The position numbers were made by a program, and so were the translations under genes. Below the pieces are notes generated by a model. It saw only the letters and a program-made list of their open reading frames with translations. It did no database searches and was not told the origin of the DNA. A DNA stretch of 64,000 bases from Hormiphora californensis (taxonomy: Eukaryota; Ctenophora; Tentaculata; Cydippida; Pleurobrachiidae), in assembly GCA_020137815.1 (NCBI GenBank), contig CM035350.1:9828347-9892346 (forward strand), written 5' to 3'. This document shows positions 1 to 9,927 of this stretch, in pieces (within the stretch, counting starts at the first letter, position 1; every line of letters begins with the position of its first letter).

Positions 1-224
1 ATTAGGCATTCCGTCCGAAGGAATGTAAGGTGCTATTTGGTAACTTACTTTTCAATAAGTTTTCGAGACGCCCTTAGTTGGCCTTAGTTGGCCAATGAAT
101 CTATGATTTCTGAAGAAATTGTACGGATTGCCAAAAAATATATGATCTCGATGTTTTTGACCTATTATTAAATGATTTATTGATGCTCAGTGCTCACAAG
201 AGGTAAGGAAAAGTAACCAGTTCT
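1..224. mobile_element. Interior segment of G-run TIR element (partial copy)
   Basis: This segment is almost identical to the sequence obtained by joining 631-679 to 2258-2437, so it is an internal piece of the same repeat family seen in the next 2.5 kb. It has no long reading frame. It ends at 224, where the G-run of the next copy begins. Its own ends are not visible: the left lies outside the window and the right does not resume after 2,689. Confidence 0.7.
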
Positions 225-280
225 GGGGGGGGGGTTCAACCCTAAAAATTTCCATTGATACCCACTTTTTTGGCAAATGG

Positions 281-476
281 AAATTTTATATTGGAAATTT
301 TTGGAAATTTTTGGAAATTTTTAGAATTTTTTGGAAATTTTTAGAAATTTTTAGAAATTTTTAGAAATTTATGGACGATGGAAATTTTTGGAAGTTTTTA
401 GTAAATGGAAATTTTTAGAAATTTTTAGAAATTTTTAGAAATTTTTAGAAGTTTTTAGAAGTTTTTAGAAGTTTTT
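281..476 (+). repeat. 10-bp A/T minisatellite in left arm of copy A
   Basis: Degenerate tandem repeat of units such as AATTTTTAGA/AATTTTTGGA. The same array occurs in the left arm of copy B (735-960). Inverted arrays lie in the right arms (2,039-2,215 and 2,475-2,635). The arms therefore form long imperfect inverted repeats. Confidence 0.8.
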
Positions 477-679
477 CGGTAACCCAATTGTAAGCTAATG
501 ACAGGTAATCTTTGCATGTTTTCGACAGTAAGATAGTTATACAAGCTACATCCATGATCTACAGTGATCTAGCTTAAAAAAGAGTTTAAAGTTTTTATTT
601 TGTATGCTAAGAAACCCGATCTACTACGGTATTAGGCATTCCGTCCGAAGGAATGTAAGGTGCTATTTGGTAACTTACT

Positions 680-2257
680 GGGGGGGGTTCAACCCTAAAA
701 ATTTCCATTGATACCCACTTTTTTGGCAAATGGAAATTTTATTTTGGAAATTTTTAGAAATTTTTAGAAATTTTTGGAAATTTTTGGAAATTTTTAGAAT
801 TTTTTGGAAATTTTTAGAAATTTTTAGAAATTTTTAGAAATTTATGGACAATGGAAATTTTTGGAAGTTTTTAGTAAATGGAAATTTTTAGAAATTTTTA
901 GAAGTTTTTAGAAATTTTTAGAAATTTTTAGAAGTTTTTAGAAACTTTTAGAAGTTTATATAAGTTCGTCGGTAACCCAATTCCAAGGTAATGACAGGTA
1001 ATCTATGCATGTTTTCGACAGTAAGTTAGTACTTATTCTCGCTATATCCCTTATCGAGTTTAAAAAAGAGTTTAAGTTTCTATATTGTATGCTAAGAAAC
1101 CTGATCTACTACGGTATTAAGCATTAGTCATGGTAAAAGGACCCGTCCGAAGGAATATTTAAAAGTAAGTTACCAAATAGCACCTTATATAAGTACATAA
1201 GGTATCTTGTGCTATTTGGTAACTTACTTTTAAATCAGTTTTCGAGACGTCCACGTCCTTAGTTGTCCAATGAAGCTATGATTTCTGAAGAAATTGTACG
1301 GATTGCCCAAAAATATATGATATCGATGTCTTATCTATCATTCAATAACTTATTGATGCTGGGGGGGTTATCATGGTGACAAATGGTGACAAATGGTGAC
1401 AAATGGTGACTCATCTGACCATTTAGGGTATGTCACCATCACCATTTGTCACCATTTGTCATCATTTATCTCCATTTGTCACCATTTGTCTCCATTTGTC
1501 TCCATTTTTTGACGAAATATGCGGATTTCGGCAGAATTTCTTAAAAATTTTTAAAGAATTTTGATAAAAATTTTTAATTTCTTTGGACCGATATATTTGT
1601 TCATAAGTTGTTAACATGGCCATTCCGGATCGGTTAGTAGTGTTTTGGACCACTAAAACTTCCCGAAAGTCACGTTGAGGGTGTACCTCCCTCGCACAAC
1701 ACATAAAAGCACAATTAACAACCTGTGACCCCTTAATTACATCCAATCGACTTGAAACTTGGTAGAAGTGTCCCCCAGTGTCCCATAACATCATATTATG
1801 TCCCATAACATCATATTATGCCTGTAGGAAGCTCCAGAGAGAATGGTGACAAATGGTGACTCATCTCAAAATTTTGGTCACCATCACCATTTGTCACCAT
1901 ATGTCACCATTTGTCACCATTTGTCACCATGATTACCCCCCCTTGATGCTCAGTTGTCACAAGAGGTAAGGAAAAGGAACCAGTTCTTCGACAACTGTGT
2001 TTATATATTTTCAAGTTTTTGTTAATTTTTCTTTTCTTGGTCAATGGAAATTTTTGGAAATTTTTAGAAATTTTTAGAAATTTTTGGAAATTAATGGAAA
2101 TTTTTGGAAATTTTTAGAAATTTTTGGAAATTTTTAGTACTAAAAACTTCTAAAAATTTCTAAAAACTTCTAAAAATTTCTAAAAATTTCTAAAAATTTC
2201 CATCGATACCCGGATTTTGGCAAATGGAAATGGAAATTTTTAGGTTGAACCCCCCCC
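680..2257. mobile_element. Nested copy (B) of G-run TIR element
   Basis: B starts with eight G followed by TTCAACCC and ends with the inverse, GGTTGAAC plus C run. It is flanked by the 7-bp direct repeat ACTTACT (673-679 and 2,258-2,264). The uninterrupted site exists at about 40-60, where the same text runs on without the element. B itself contains the smaller element at 1,361-1,942. No transposase is visible, so superfamily is unassigned. Confidence 0.75.
1361..1942. mobile_element. 582-bp MITE with G-run TIRs, inserted into copy B
   Basis: The left end reads GGGGGGGTTATCATGGTGAC and the right end is its inverse with one mismatch. Subterminal repeats of GGTGACAAAT lie at both ends. An exact 8-bp duplication, TTGATGCT, flanks the element at 1,353-1,360 and 1,943-1,950; copies without the insertion carry this octamer once (about 180 and 2,395). 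There is no coding capacity. Terminal G-run and TSD length suggest it shares a transposition mechanism with copies A and B (inference). Confidence 0.85.
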
Positions 2258-2689
2258 ACTTACTTTTCAATAAGTTTTCGAGACGCCCTTAGTTGGCCTT
2301 AGTTGGCCAATGAATCTATGATTTCTGAAGAAATTGTACGGATTGCCAAAAAATATATGATCTCGATGTTTTTGACCTATTATTAAATGATTTATTGATG
2401 CTCAGTGCTCACAAGAGGTAAGGAAAAGTAACCAGTTCTGCGACAACTGTGTTTGTATATTTTCATGTTTTTGTTAGTTTTTCTTTTCTTGGTCAATGGA
2501 AATTTTTGGAAATTTTTGGAAATTTTTAGAAATTTTTGGAAATTAATGGAAATTTTTGGAAATTTTTAGAAATTTTTGGAAATTTTTAGTACTAAAAACT
2601 TCTAAAAATTTCTAAAAAATTCTAAAAATTTCCATCGATACCCGGATTTTGGCAAATGGAAATGGAAATTTTTAGGTTGAACCCCCCCC

Positions 2690-3077
2690 TCTTTTGTTTG
2701 TTCGTCTCGTGTGGCCATTTACCCCTCTCCATGGACCAATACACATTACAATTTACAGCGGGCACTCACGACACTTCACGTTCAATGTTCTTGTGCTCGG
2801 GTGAGATTGAGTTCGAGAGAGGGAGATTTATTATGACGACAGAAGAGTAAATTTTATTTTTATAACGCTTCCTGTATAAATTATTGTGTTGACATGTTCT
2901 ATTTGAACCGGTACCCCGGCTTTCGCAAAAAGAGAGGAAGACTTGAGATTTGATCACCACTACATCTTCACAGATTTATATGATTATTACAATTACCTGT
3001 GTGAAACACTGTTGAAATTGATTGTGAGAGCTCGTCGTTGCCCATCTAACGTTGTGCGGGGGAGAGCACTGTCTGTA
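2690..3077. other. Intergenic, nothing recognised
   Basis: About 390 bp between the G-run element and the ORF1-only retroelement. It shows no supported exon, RNA gene or repeat. Confidence 0.5.
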
Positions 3078-4300
3078 AAGGATTTACAATACAATACAAT
3101 ACAAAATATAAATTTATAGTCCGCTTTTTAACTGTCCGATATACGGCTCAGCACAAGTTCTGCTGCTGGGAGTCAGATTCATCTCACATCCTCTTTCATC
3201 CTCAACAGCTCTCGCTCCAAAAGCGGCTAGCTTTGCAACAAGATTATGATAAATCATGTAGTGGGAATAATAGTTCTATCCTACTTGAATTATATTGTTT
3301 TTGATATAATATTTTCCGCCCGGGTCCTCTAAGCGGAGCTTTTTCAAGGTGGTGATAAGGGCTTTACGCTCCTTTATTTGAACTGGAGTTAAGTCTGGTG
3401 GAAAGTAAACAGCTGAGAAGTGTTCCGAGTTCTTCAGCTGACGTGACTTTTTCAGCAGCGCCATAAGTGTTGCTCGTTTTTCCAAAGAAACCAATAGTGG
3501 TCGAGGGCCCTTTTCGTTTCTCTCGCCGATACGTTTGATCGAATTTACTTTCGGTTTTTCATTCAGCTCGGCAAACAAACCATCGACACTGTTCTTAGTC
3601 AGGCGTTCAGTTGTTTCTGGTATACCGAATATTACAAGATTTTTGTCCCTCTCGGACAATGGTGCGTGAGTTGGTTCTTGAGAATATTTTCTCACCACCG
3701 GAGAGACTGCAGCACAGTTTTGAGCAAGAACAGTAGAGTAAGCTTTCACCCTCTGTACTGAGTTTGTCATTGAACTGAGTTGCTGCTGTTGATTGTTGAT
3801 GACGGTCTGCTGCAGCTCGATCACCGTAACACGGTGGCGGTCAAGTTCTTCTTTGCACTTACGAAACTCCTCCTCTAGTTTTCTCGTACTACTAACCTCA
3901 TCAAGGCTATGCATTGCACATTTCAGAAGTTTCACACTGGACAAAAAGGTTTTACATGTAGTGTCAATGATTTCCTCTTTAGATAAGGTCTTGAGAATCC
4001 GTCTAAAGTGAGAGCATATATCGTCACCAGGTGAACCAAGTTTTGACTCAGGGAATTGTTTAATAAAGGTGTAGTTATTCGTTACTTGCTGCGGTTCAAA
4101 AGTTATCTCTTCCGAGGTATCCTCGTAGTCCATTCTCATAATTTCCATAACATGGTCGTTCACTGCTTTTATCAATCGTTCATTCTTAGGGTTATCGCCC
4201 TCATTATCTTTCGTTCCCATCACTACCTAGAGGCTCACGCCTCAAATTAATTTGTTTAAAGTAGTGTTGAAAAGTTTGAAAAGTTTGGTAGTCATAGACT
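3078..4300 (-). mobile_element. ORF1-only non-autonomous LINE derivative
   Basis: On the minus strand this unit has a leader (4,242-4,275) identical over about 34 bp to the leader of the CR1-like LINE at 45,662-45,696. It then has one ORF1 and a short 3' region ending in a 5-bp tail of ATTGT units (about 3,085-3,105). There is no endonuclease or reverse transcriptase between ORF1 and tail. The 3' region carries a GCGG...TATAAATT module also present at 45,790-45,850 and, more diverged, near 33,280. It looks like an element mobilised in trans by the CR1-like LINE (inference). Confidence 0.7.
3276..4223 (-). CDS. LINE ORF1-type protein with coiled coil and RNA-binding domain
   Basis: The 315-residue frame opens with ATG 20 bp inside the shared leader. 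Residues about 105-160 are rich in E, K, Q and L, consistent with a coiled coil. Residues about 190-300 begin DKNLVIFGIPE and continue through KRIGERN, RPLLVSLEK and VYFPPDLTPVQIKERK. That pattern is typical of the RRM-like domain of LINE ORF1 proteins (single-stranded nucleic-acid binding, RNP formation). It lacks zinc knuckles, unlike the ORF1 of the LINE at 44,429-45,649. No ORF2 follows. The frame is intact, so the copy may be young or the protein may be retained. Function is inferred from family resemblance only. Confidence 0.75.
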   Translation of the reverse strand: MMGTKDNEGDNPKNERLIKAVNDHVMEIMRMDYEDTSEEITFEPQQVTNNYTFIKQFPESKLGSPGDDICSHFRRILKTLSKEEIIDTTCKTFLSSVKLLKCAMHSLDEVSSTRKLEEEFRKCKEELDRHRVTVIELQQTVINNQQQQLSSMTNSVQRVKAYSTVLAQNCAAVSPVVRKYSQEPTHAPLSERDKNLVIFGIPETTERLTKNSVDGLFAELNEKPKVNSIKRIGERNEKGPRPLLVSLEKRATLMALLKKSRQLKNSEHFSAVYFPPDLTPVQIKERKALITTLKKLRLEDPGGKYYIKNNIIQVG

Positions 4301-4641
4301 ACTGTAGACCCTTTCAAAGGATAACGAGTTGTCTATAATCAAAACTGTGTTGTATTTGTTGTTGATATAGCTCAATTGTTGCTTAAATTAGTGCCCTCTT
4401 GTCCCATCGGTGTGCAGTCTTACCGACGAATTGAACGAAGACCGAAATGAAAGATTAAGCTTTCGTGAAATAATGCGAATCAGTGTGATATCGATCAATA
4501 TGATACTAATATATGATTTGCGTCTAGCTACTCTGGCTCCTTCCATTTTGTTGGTGGTTATTTGCTAAAATTTCCAATAGAAATTCTGCCTCATCACACA
4601 ATATCCCATAGCTATGTTATGAGATACAGGAGCCTACGAAC
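4301..4641. other. Intergenic, probable promoter region of the next gene
   Basis: No exon or repeat is recognised here. It separates the minus-strand retroelement from the plus-strand gene starting at 4,642, so the gene's promoter presumably lies here (inference only). Confidence 0.35.
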
Positions 4642-5040
4642 ATGATCTGTTCTCTCATCTCACGACGATGCATCAGTACAACTTCATCAGTATTTAAAAT
4701 GCCAGCCCCTAAAAAGAGGAGAGACGGACCAAAGCAGGCAAAGAAAGCGCCTCCTCCCCCAAAAGTCACCATGCTGCAAGTGAAAGAGAGGTATTTGGAG
4801 GAAATGCCACCCCTTCCTTATCACGCATACCCTGATGAGCGGTGTTTCCTTGAGGGCCACTGTCGCACTGCCCCTTACCTCTCAGAGGAGGAGTGGAATG
4901 TTAGAGTTGAGCTAGAGAAGGATCATGCTCGTTACATGAACCAACATTGGATGGATGTTAGGAGGAATCACAGGAAACAAGTCCACTTGAGAGAGAGGGC
5001 TCTACGGCACCTACAAGAATGTGAAGGGAGAACTATATAG
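4642..5040 (+). CDS. Small basic protein, possible mitochondrial (ribosomal) protein
   Basis: A single-exon frame of 132 residues starting MICSLISRRCISTTSS, an arginine/serine/threonine-rich N terminus that looks like a mitochondrial presequence. A second Met at 4,699 (MPAPKKRRDG) is an alternative start. A lysine/proline-rich stretch follows (residues 20-42), then a compact region with PPLPYHAYPDE, CFLEGHC and an Arg/His-rich helical end. The size, charge and presequence suggest a mitochondrial ribosomal protein, but I cannot assign a family. The next 250 bp downstream are a diverged copy of the middle and 3' flank of the chimeric gene at 5,458, so this locus took part in a local duplication. 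Confidence 0.55.
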   Translation: MICSLISRRCISTTSSVFKMPAPKKRRDGPKQAKKAPPPPKVTMLQVKERYLEEMPPLPYHAYPDERCFLEGHCRTAPYLSEEEWNVRVELEKDHARYMNQHWMDVRRNHRKQVHLRERALRHLQECEGRTI

Positions 5041-5130
5041 TGCTGCCTATCACATTCGACTTTGATCAGTTTCCTGCTCAGTACAGTGGGTTAAAGGACT
5101 CACCTGCCAACCCCCAGCACATTCCCCCCA

Positions 5131-5280
5131 TTAAGGGTTGAGAGTGTATTGTTACTGAAGGAGGAGGCAGTTGCGACTAATGCCTCAGTTAAAGTAAATG
5201 CGAGGGAAGAGTATAACTTGCTTAAAAAGAAAGAGAAATCTCCCCCCAGTGTTGAAGAGTCATGTTGCTGCGAATGTTAG
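5131..5280 (+). pseudogene. Diverged partial copy of the chimeric gene's middle region
   Basis: Read in one frame, this stretch gives a peptide with SVLLLKEE, then LLKKKEKSPPSVEES, then a stop at about 5,278. It parallels SVLLLKDD...KKKASPSVEES in the gene at 5,458-6,240. The following 120 bp (TGTTTTATGTTTTGATAT and onward) also match the 3' flank after 6,240. It lacks the N-terminal presequence and the RNA-binding domain. It is best read as a decayed segmental duplicate; an exon of the upstream gene cannot be excluded. Confidence 0.6.
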
Positions 5281-5457
5281 TTTGTGAATATATATTTATA
5301 CTGTTTTATGTTTTGATATAATCAACTTTTGAACCAAAACAGCTTTTTAATATTCTCTCCGGACAATCTCCCTTCTGTTCTTTTTACTTTTTAGTAACTA
5401 ATTATCTTCACCAATTGTTTATGACCTCATTTTTAACCCCCCCTCACCTCTCCAACG

Positions 5458-6240
5458 ATGTACGCTGCACGTCTCTGCTCCCGAGTTGCCGTTGCCCAGC
5501 CTCTGATCCGCCCCCTGGCTGCTGTTCAGCCCGTCTTCGCCGTGCGATCCTTCCAGACCACTGCTTTGAAGACCGCGGACGTACGTTCCGGTTCAAAGTC
5601 AAAGAAAGAGGTTAGGATCCTCAGGAAGAAAGTTAACTTGTTGAGTGAATTGAGTGTATTGTTACTGAAGGACGATGCGAAGGAACAATCTATTTTGAAA
5701 AAGAAATCGGGGAAAAAAGAAAGAAAGAAAAAGAAAGCTTCCCCCAGTGTTGAAGAGTCGGTTGCTGCTTCAGCCAAGGTTAAGGACGATGCGAAGGAAC
5801 AATATATTTTGAAAAAGAAATCGGGGAAAAAAGAAAGAAAGAAAAAGAAAGCTTCCCCCAGTGTTGAAGAGTCGGTTGCTGCTTCAGCCAAGGTTAAGGC
5901 GTCCAGTGCGATAGACAGGTCCAACAACCTCATTTTGTACGGGTTGACAGAGTCCGAGGGAGAGAAGACTGAGGATGTTGTTCTAAATGTTTTGGAACAC
6001 ACAAATGAGAAACTGGAACTGGTAAGCTGTGAGAGGCTTGGCAAAAAGAAGAACCTCAAGAAAGGGAGGACGCGGCCTGTCAGGGTGATACTTCGCGACC
6101 GAGATATAGTACGCTCCATTCTGGCAAAGTCTGAGATGCTGAGGGAAGTGGAGGGAATGGAAGATGTGTACATTAGTCCATACATGACTTTTGAAGAGAG
6201 AAGAAAGAGGGGAATGAAGGAGAGTGTTTCGGTGATGTAA
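5458..6240 (+). CDS. Chimeric protein: ATP synthase c presequence fused to LINE ORF1-type RNA-binding domain
   Basis: The 260-residue intronless frame begins MYAARLCSRVAVAQPLIRPL and follows the presequence of the true subunit c gene (7,349) almost residue for residue to about residue 41 (...SFQTTALKTAD). The similarity includes part of the 5' flank and then stops. The mature subunit c sequence is absent. Instead there is a basic segment with two tandem 38-residue repeats (5,671-5,784 and 5,785-5,898; KKSGKKERKKKK and ASPSVEES cores). Residues about 160-255 resemble the RRM-like domain of LINE ORF1 proteins: SNNLILYGLTESEGE, CERLGKKK, RPVRVILRD, VYISPYMTFEERRK. The predicted product is a mitochondrial-matrix protein with a retroelement-derived nucleic-acid-binding domain. 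Targeting and binding are inference; the sequence shows homology only. Confidence 0.75.
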   Translation: MYAARLCSRVAVAQPLIRPLAAVQPVFAVRSFQTTALKTADVRSGSKSKKEVRILRKKVNLLSELSVLLLKDDAKEQSILKKKSGKKERKKKKASPSVEESVAASAKVKDDAKEQYILKKKSGKKERKKKKASPSVEESVAASAKVKASSAIDRSNNLILYGLTESEGEKTEDVVLNVLEHTNEKLELVSCERLGKKKNLKKGRTRPVRVILRDRDIVRSILAKSEMLREVEGMEDVYISPYMTFEERRKRGMKESVSVM

Positions 6241-6479
6241 GCGCTCATTCGATGCCTCGTTCTGCCTCTATATTTATCCTGTTTTTATGTTTTGATATCA
6301 ACAACAACAACTGAAATACCTTTTTAATATCCTTTCTCTCTTCTACTCTTTTTAGTAATTATGCTAACAGAACTTAGTTGGAAAGGTGACCATTTTGTTG
6401 TCAAACTGACATCTTTGCCCTCTCCGGGTTTCATCATTATCTTTCCCTCTCGGATTGCTATCTCTCTCTATCTCTTTCA

Positions 6480-6481
<2 letters not shown>

Positions 6482-6552
<71 letters not shown>
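6482..6552 (+). repeat. (CT)n microsatellite
   Basis: Uninterrupted TC dinucleotide tract of about 70 bp, 240 bp downstream of the chimeric gene. Confidence 0.95.
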
Positions 6553-6555
<3 letters not shown>

Positions 6556-6741
6556 ACCTATCTCTCTCTTTCTCTCTTCTCAAATTCCCTGATTTACCTC
6601 CTGATTAACCCCATCGATGACATCCGTAACCCGGGCCGGGCAAAGGTGTCCGTTTGACAACATAATGGTCACCTTTCCAGCCAACTAATTTCTGTTAGTT
6701 TTTGGCATAATTGGGGTATTTTTTGGTATCTTAGATAGATA

Positions 6742-7245
6742 CAGTGTGGGGCAATAAAAAATGACCCCCCCCCCCTCACCCCCCAAGTCTACCAAAGTTC
6801 CAGAAATCGTGGAGCGCCAAAATTTGGTACAGTAACTCTATGAGACAAAAAATAACTTGACTAAAAATTCAGACCTCTAGCTCAAAATTCATTTTTTTAT
6901 CGGAATGAACATTGTCATTCATTCCAGAAAATAATATTTTACGGTCCAAAATTTAACCAATTATGTTTGGCTATCGATTAGCTTTCCAATGTGACAGAGA
7001 TCAGCTAAATTGGACAACCACAACAGACACAGCGTCAGTTAGTCAGGTCATGTGATCCTCACTGAATCGTTGAGTGCTCAGTATTGCGAATCGGTCTAAG
7101 CGGTAGAGAATCATGTATCACGGCTGCTAATGAGGGATGACGATGCTGATTGGTCATGAGATCTGTAGCTCTTTACCAAATTTTGGCGCTCCACGATAAC
7201 TGGAACTATGATAGACTTGGGAGGGCATTTTATTGCCCCACACGG
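6742..7245. mobile_element. 504-bp TIR element (CAGTGTGGGGCAATAAAA ends)
   Basis: The left end CAGTGTGGGGCAATAAAA is repeated inverted at the right end with one terminal mismatch. Similarity of the arms continues inward for about 90 bp, including AAGTCTA and CGTGGAGCGCCAAAATTTGG. Both sides carry TAGATAGATA, a possible target duplication but also microsatellite-like. No coding capacity is present. It lies between the chimera and the subunit c gene. Confidence 0.8.
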
Positions 7246-7269
7246 TAGATAGATATCAATCTATCTATC

Positions 7270-7290
7270 TATCTTCAAAAAATCCGACTT
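7270..7290. mobile_element. Remnant right end of TAAAGTC-type MITE
   Basis: CTTCAAAAAATCCGACTTTA matches the right terminus of the complete elements at 29,905-30,059 and 49,049-49,325. It sits directly upstream of the subunit c leader. Confidence 0.55.
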
Positions 7291-7348
7291 TATTTATGAC
7301 CCTGTTTTCTAACCCCCTGAACTGTCTAACAAGGAAGGCTCTCGCACG

Positions 7349-7816
<468 letters not shown>

Positions 7817-7949
7817 ACAGTGCGTTGTTTTATAAGTTATATTTTGTGTGATCTTGAGAACGGTAAAAAAAGGTGAAACCTTTCTAGAACATTCGAGTCG
7901 TTGATAAAGTGTCATTTCCCGCGCACACATGTGTCGCGTTCAACTCAAT

Positions 7950-7972
7950 TCCAACTCTCTTTCTCTCTGTAG
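7950..7972 (+). promoter_or_regulatory. Splice-acceptor-like site immediately before ARL2BP start
   Basis: A pyrimidine-rich stretch ending TTTCTCTCTGTAG lies one base before the ATG at 7,974. This is either the 3' end of a 5'-UTR intron or a spliced-leader acceptor. Sequence alone cannot separate these. Confidence 0.55.
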
Positions 7973-7973
7973 C

Positions 7974-8949
<976 letters not shown>

Positions 8950-9675
8950 TTATCACCCATTCCCCCATCACCACACACAGAATACACACCTCTGTAGAGC
9001 AGAGGGTTTTATGCTTTATTTTCTTGTACAGAGATCACGCCAGTTATAAGAGAACGCTATATGTAAAATCTAATATGTAAATGTGTACATTTTGTATTTG
9101 CTGAACCCAAAGATTTCAGTGTTTTCAATATCTCTCTCTGTCTCGGCTCTCCTGTGAAACCTTGTTCCTCGCTGGCAACTGCAAGATGTGGCAAATGGGG
9201 CGTCCTGGGTGTCTGCGCGTACACACACCTATAAACAAACTCCTGCTGACGGCGGTACTCTTCCCCTTCGCGCGCGCCTCCCTACTACTCACTGCCTCAG
9301 TAGACCCCCTGGTGGTGGCGCTGTGAGTTGCTGGAGTCGCTGCTGCACACACGCACAACCAGCAGTTTCCGCCTTGGTACCAGTGCACGGTGTTGGCACA
9401 CCCTGAACCCACGTCTCTCTCTCTATCCCAACACAAGATTGTATGCAGTTACAAGGCTTGTCGGCAGGCAACTGCAGCTAGTTGGAACACACATAAAATA
9501 ACGTCATATATTGTTGGGGGTAGTTAGAAGTTATTGGTTGCCTCTCTCCACGCAGTAGTTACACCACATGTGAAGTTCAATTAGATGAGCTCCTGCAGTG
9601 CAGACACACACACACAGTCCATACACTGTGAGCAGTATGCAGCTGGAGAGAGTTACAGTTGGTATGTGTGTGCTG

Positions 9676-9761
<86 letters not shown>

Positions 9762-9927
9762 TTGCATTCTCTTACTCCGTGGGCGTACAGCCTAATTCAG
9801 TGCTGGTGGGAAACATACTAAAATCCGAGAATTCTGGCGCTCTGAGGCAGTCTCTCCATCTCACAAATAGCTTGGAAAATCCTTTCTTTTTTCATCAAAT
9901 CCTGATTTTGAGTCACACAAACATATA
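8950..9927. other. Intergenic with (CT)n tract
   Basis: Past the ARL2BP 3' end I see no supported gene. A (CT)n tract occupies about 9,680-9,757, and short (CA)n runs lie near 9,605. Confidence 0.6.

Larger units (their letters stand above)
225..2689. mobile_element. Outer copy (A) of G-run TIR element
   Basis: The left end is a run of ten G followed by TTCAACCCTAAAAATTTCC. The right end is the inverted form, GGTTGAAC followed by a C run. Next to each terminus lies a tract of degenerate 10-bp repeats (TTTTTAGAAA-like). The interior encodes nothing recognisable, so it looks non-autonomous. Copy A is interrupted at 680 by copy B, after which A resumes at 2,258 in the expected order. No clear target-site duplication flanks A itself, so its outer borders may have been rearranged. 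Confidence 0.65.

Noticed and set aside
1361-1460. Regularly spaced GGTGACAAAT repeats considered as a CRISPR-like array
   Set aside because: They are direct tandem subterminal repeats of a MITE, without unique spacers, in a eukaryotic genome.
5526-6248. Long minus-strand frame opposite the chimeric gene
   Set aside because: It is the antisense shadow of the lysine-rich coding sequence; the plus-strand frame has the presequence and domain homology.
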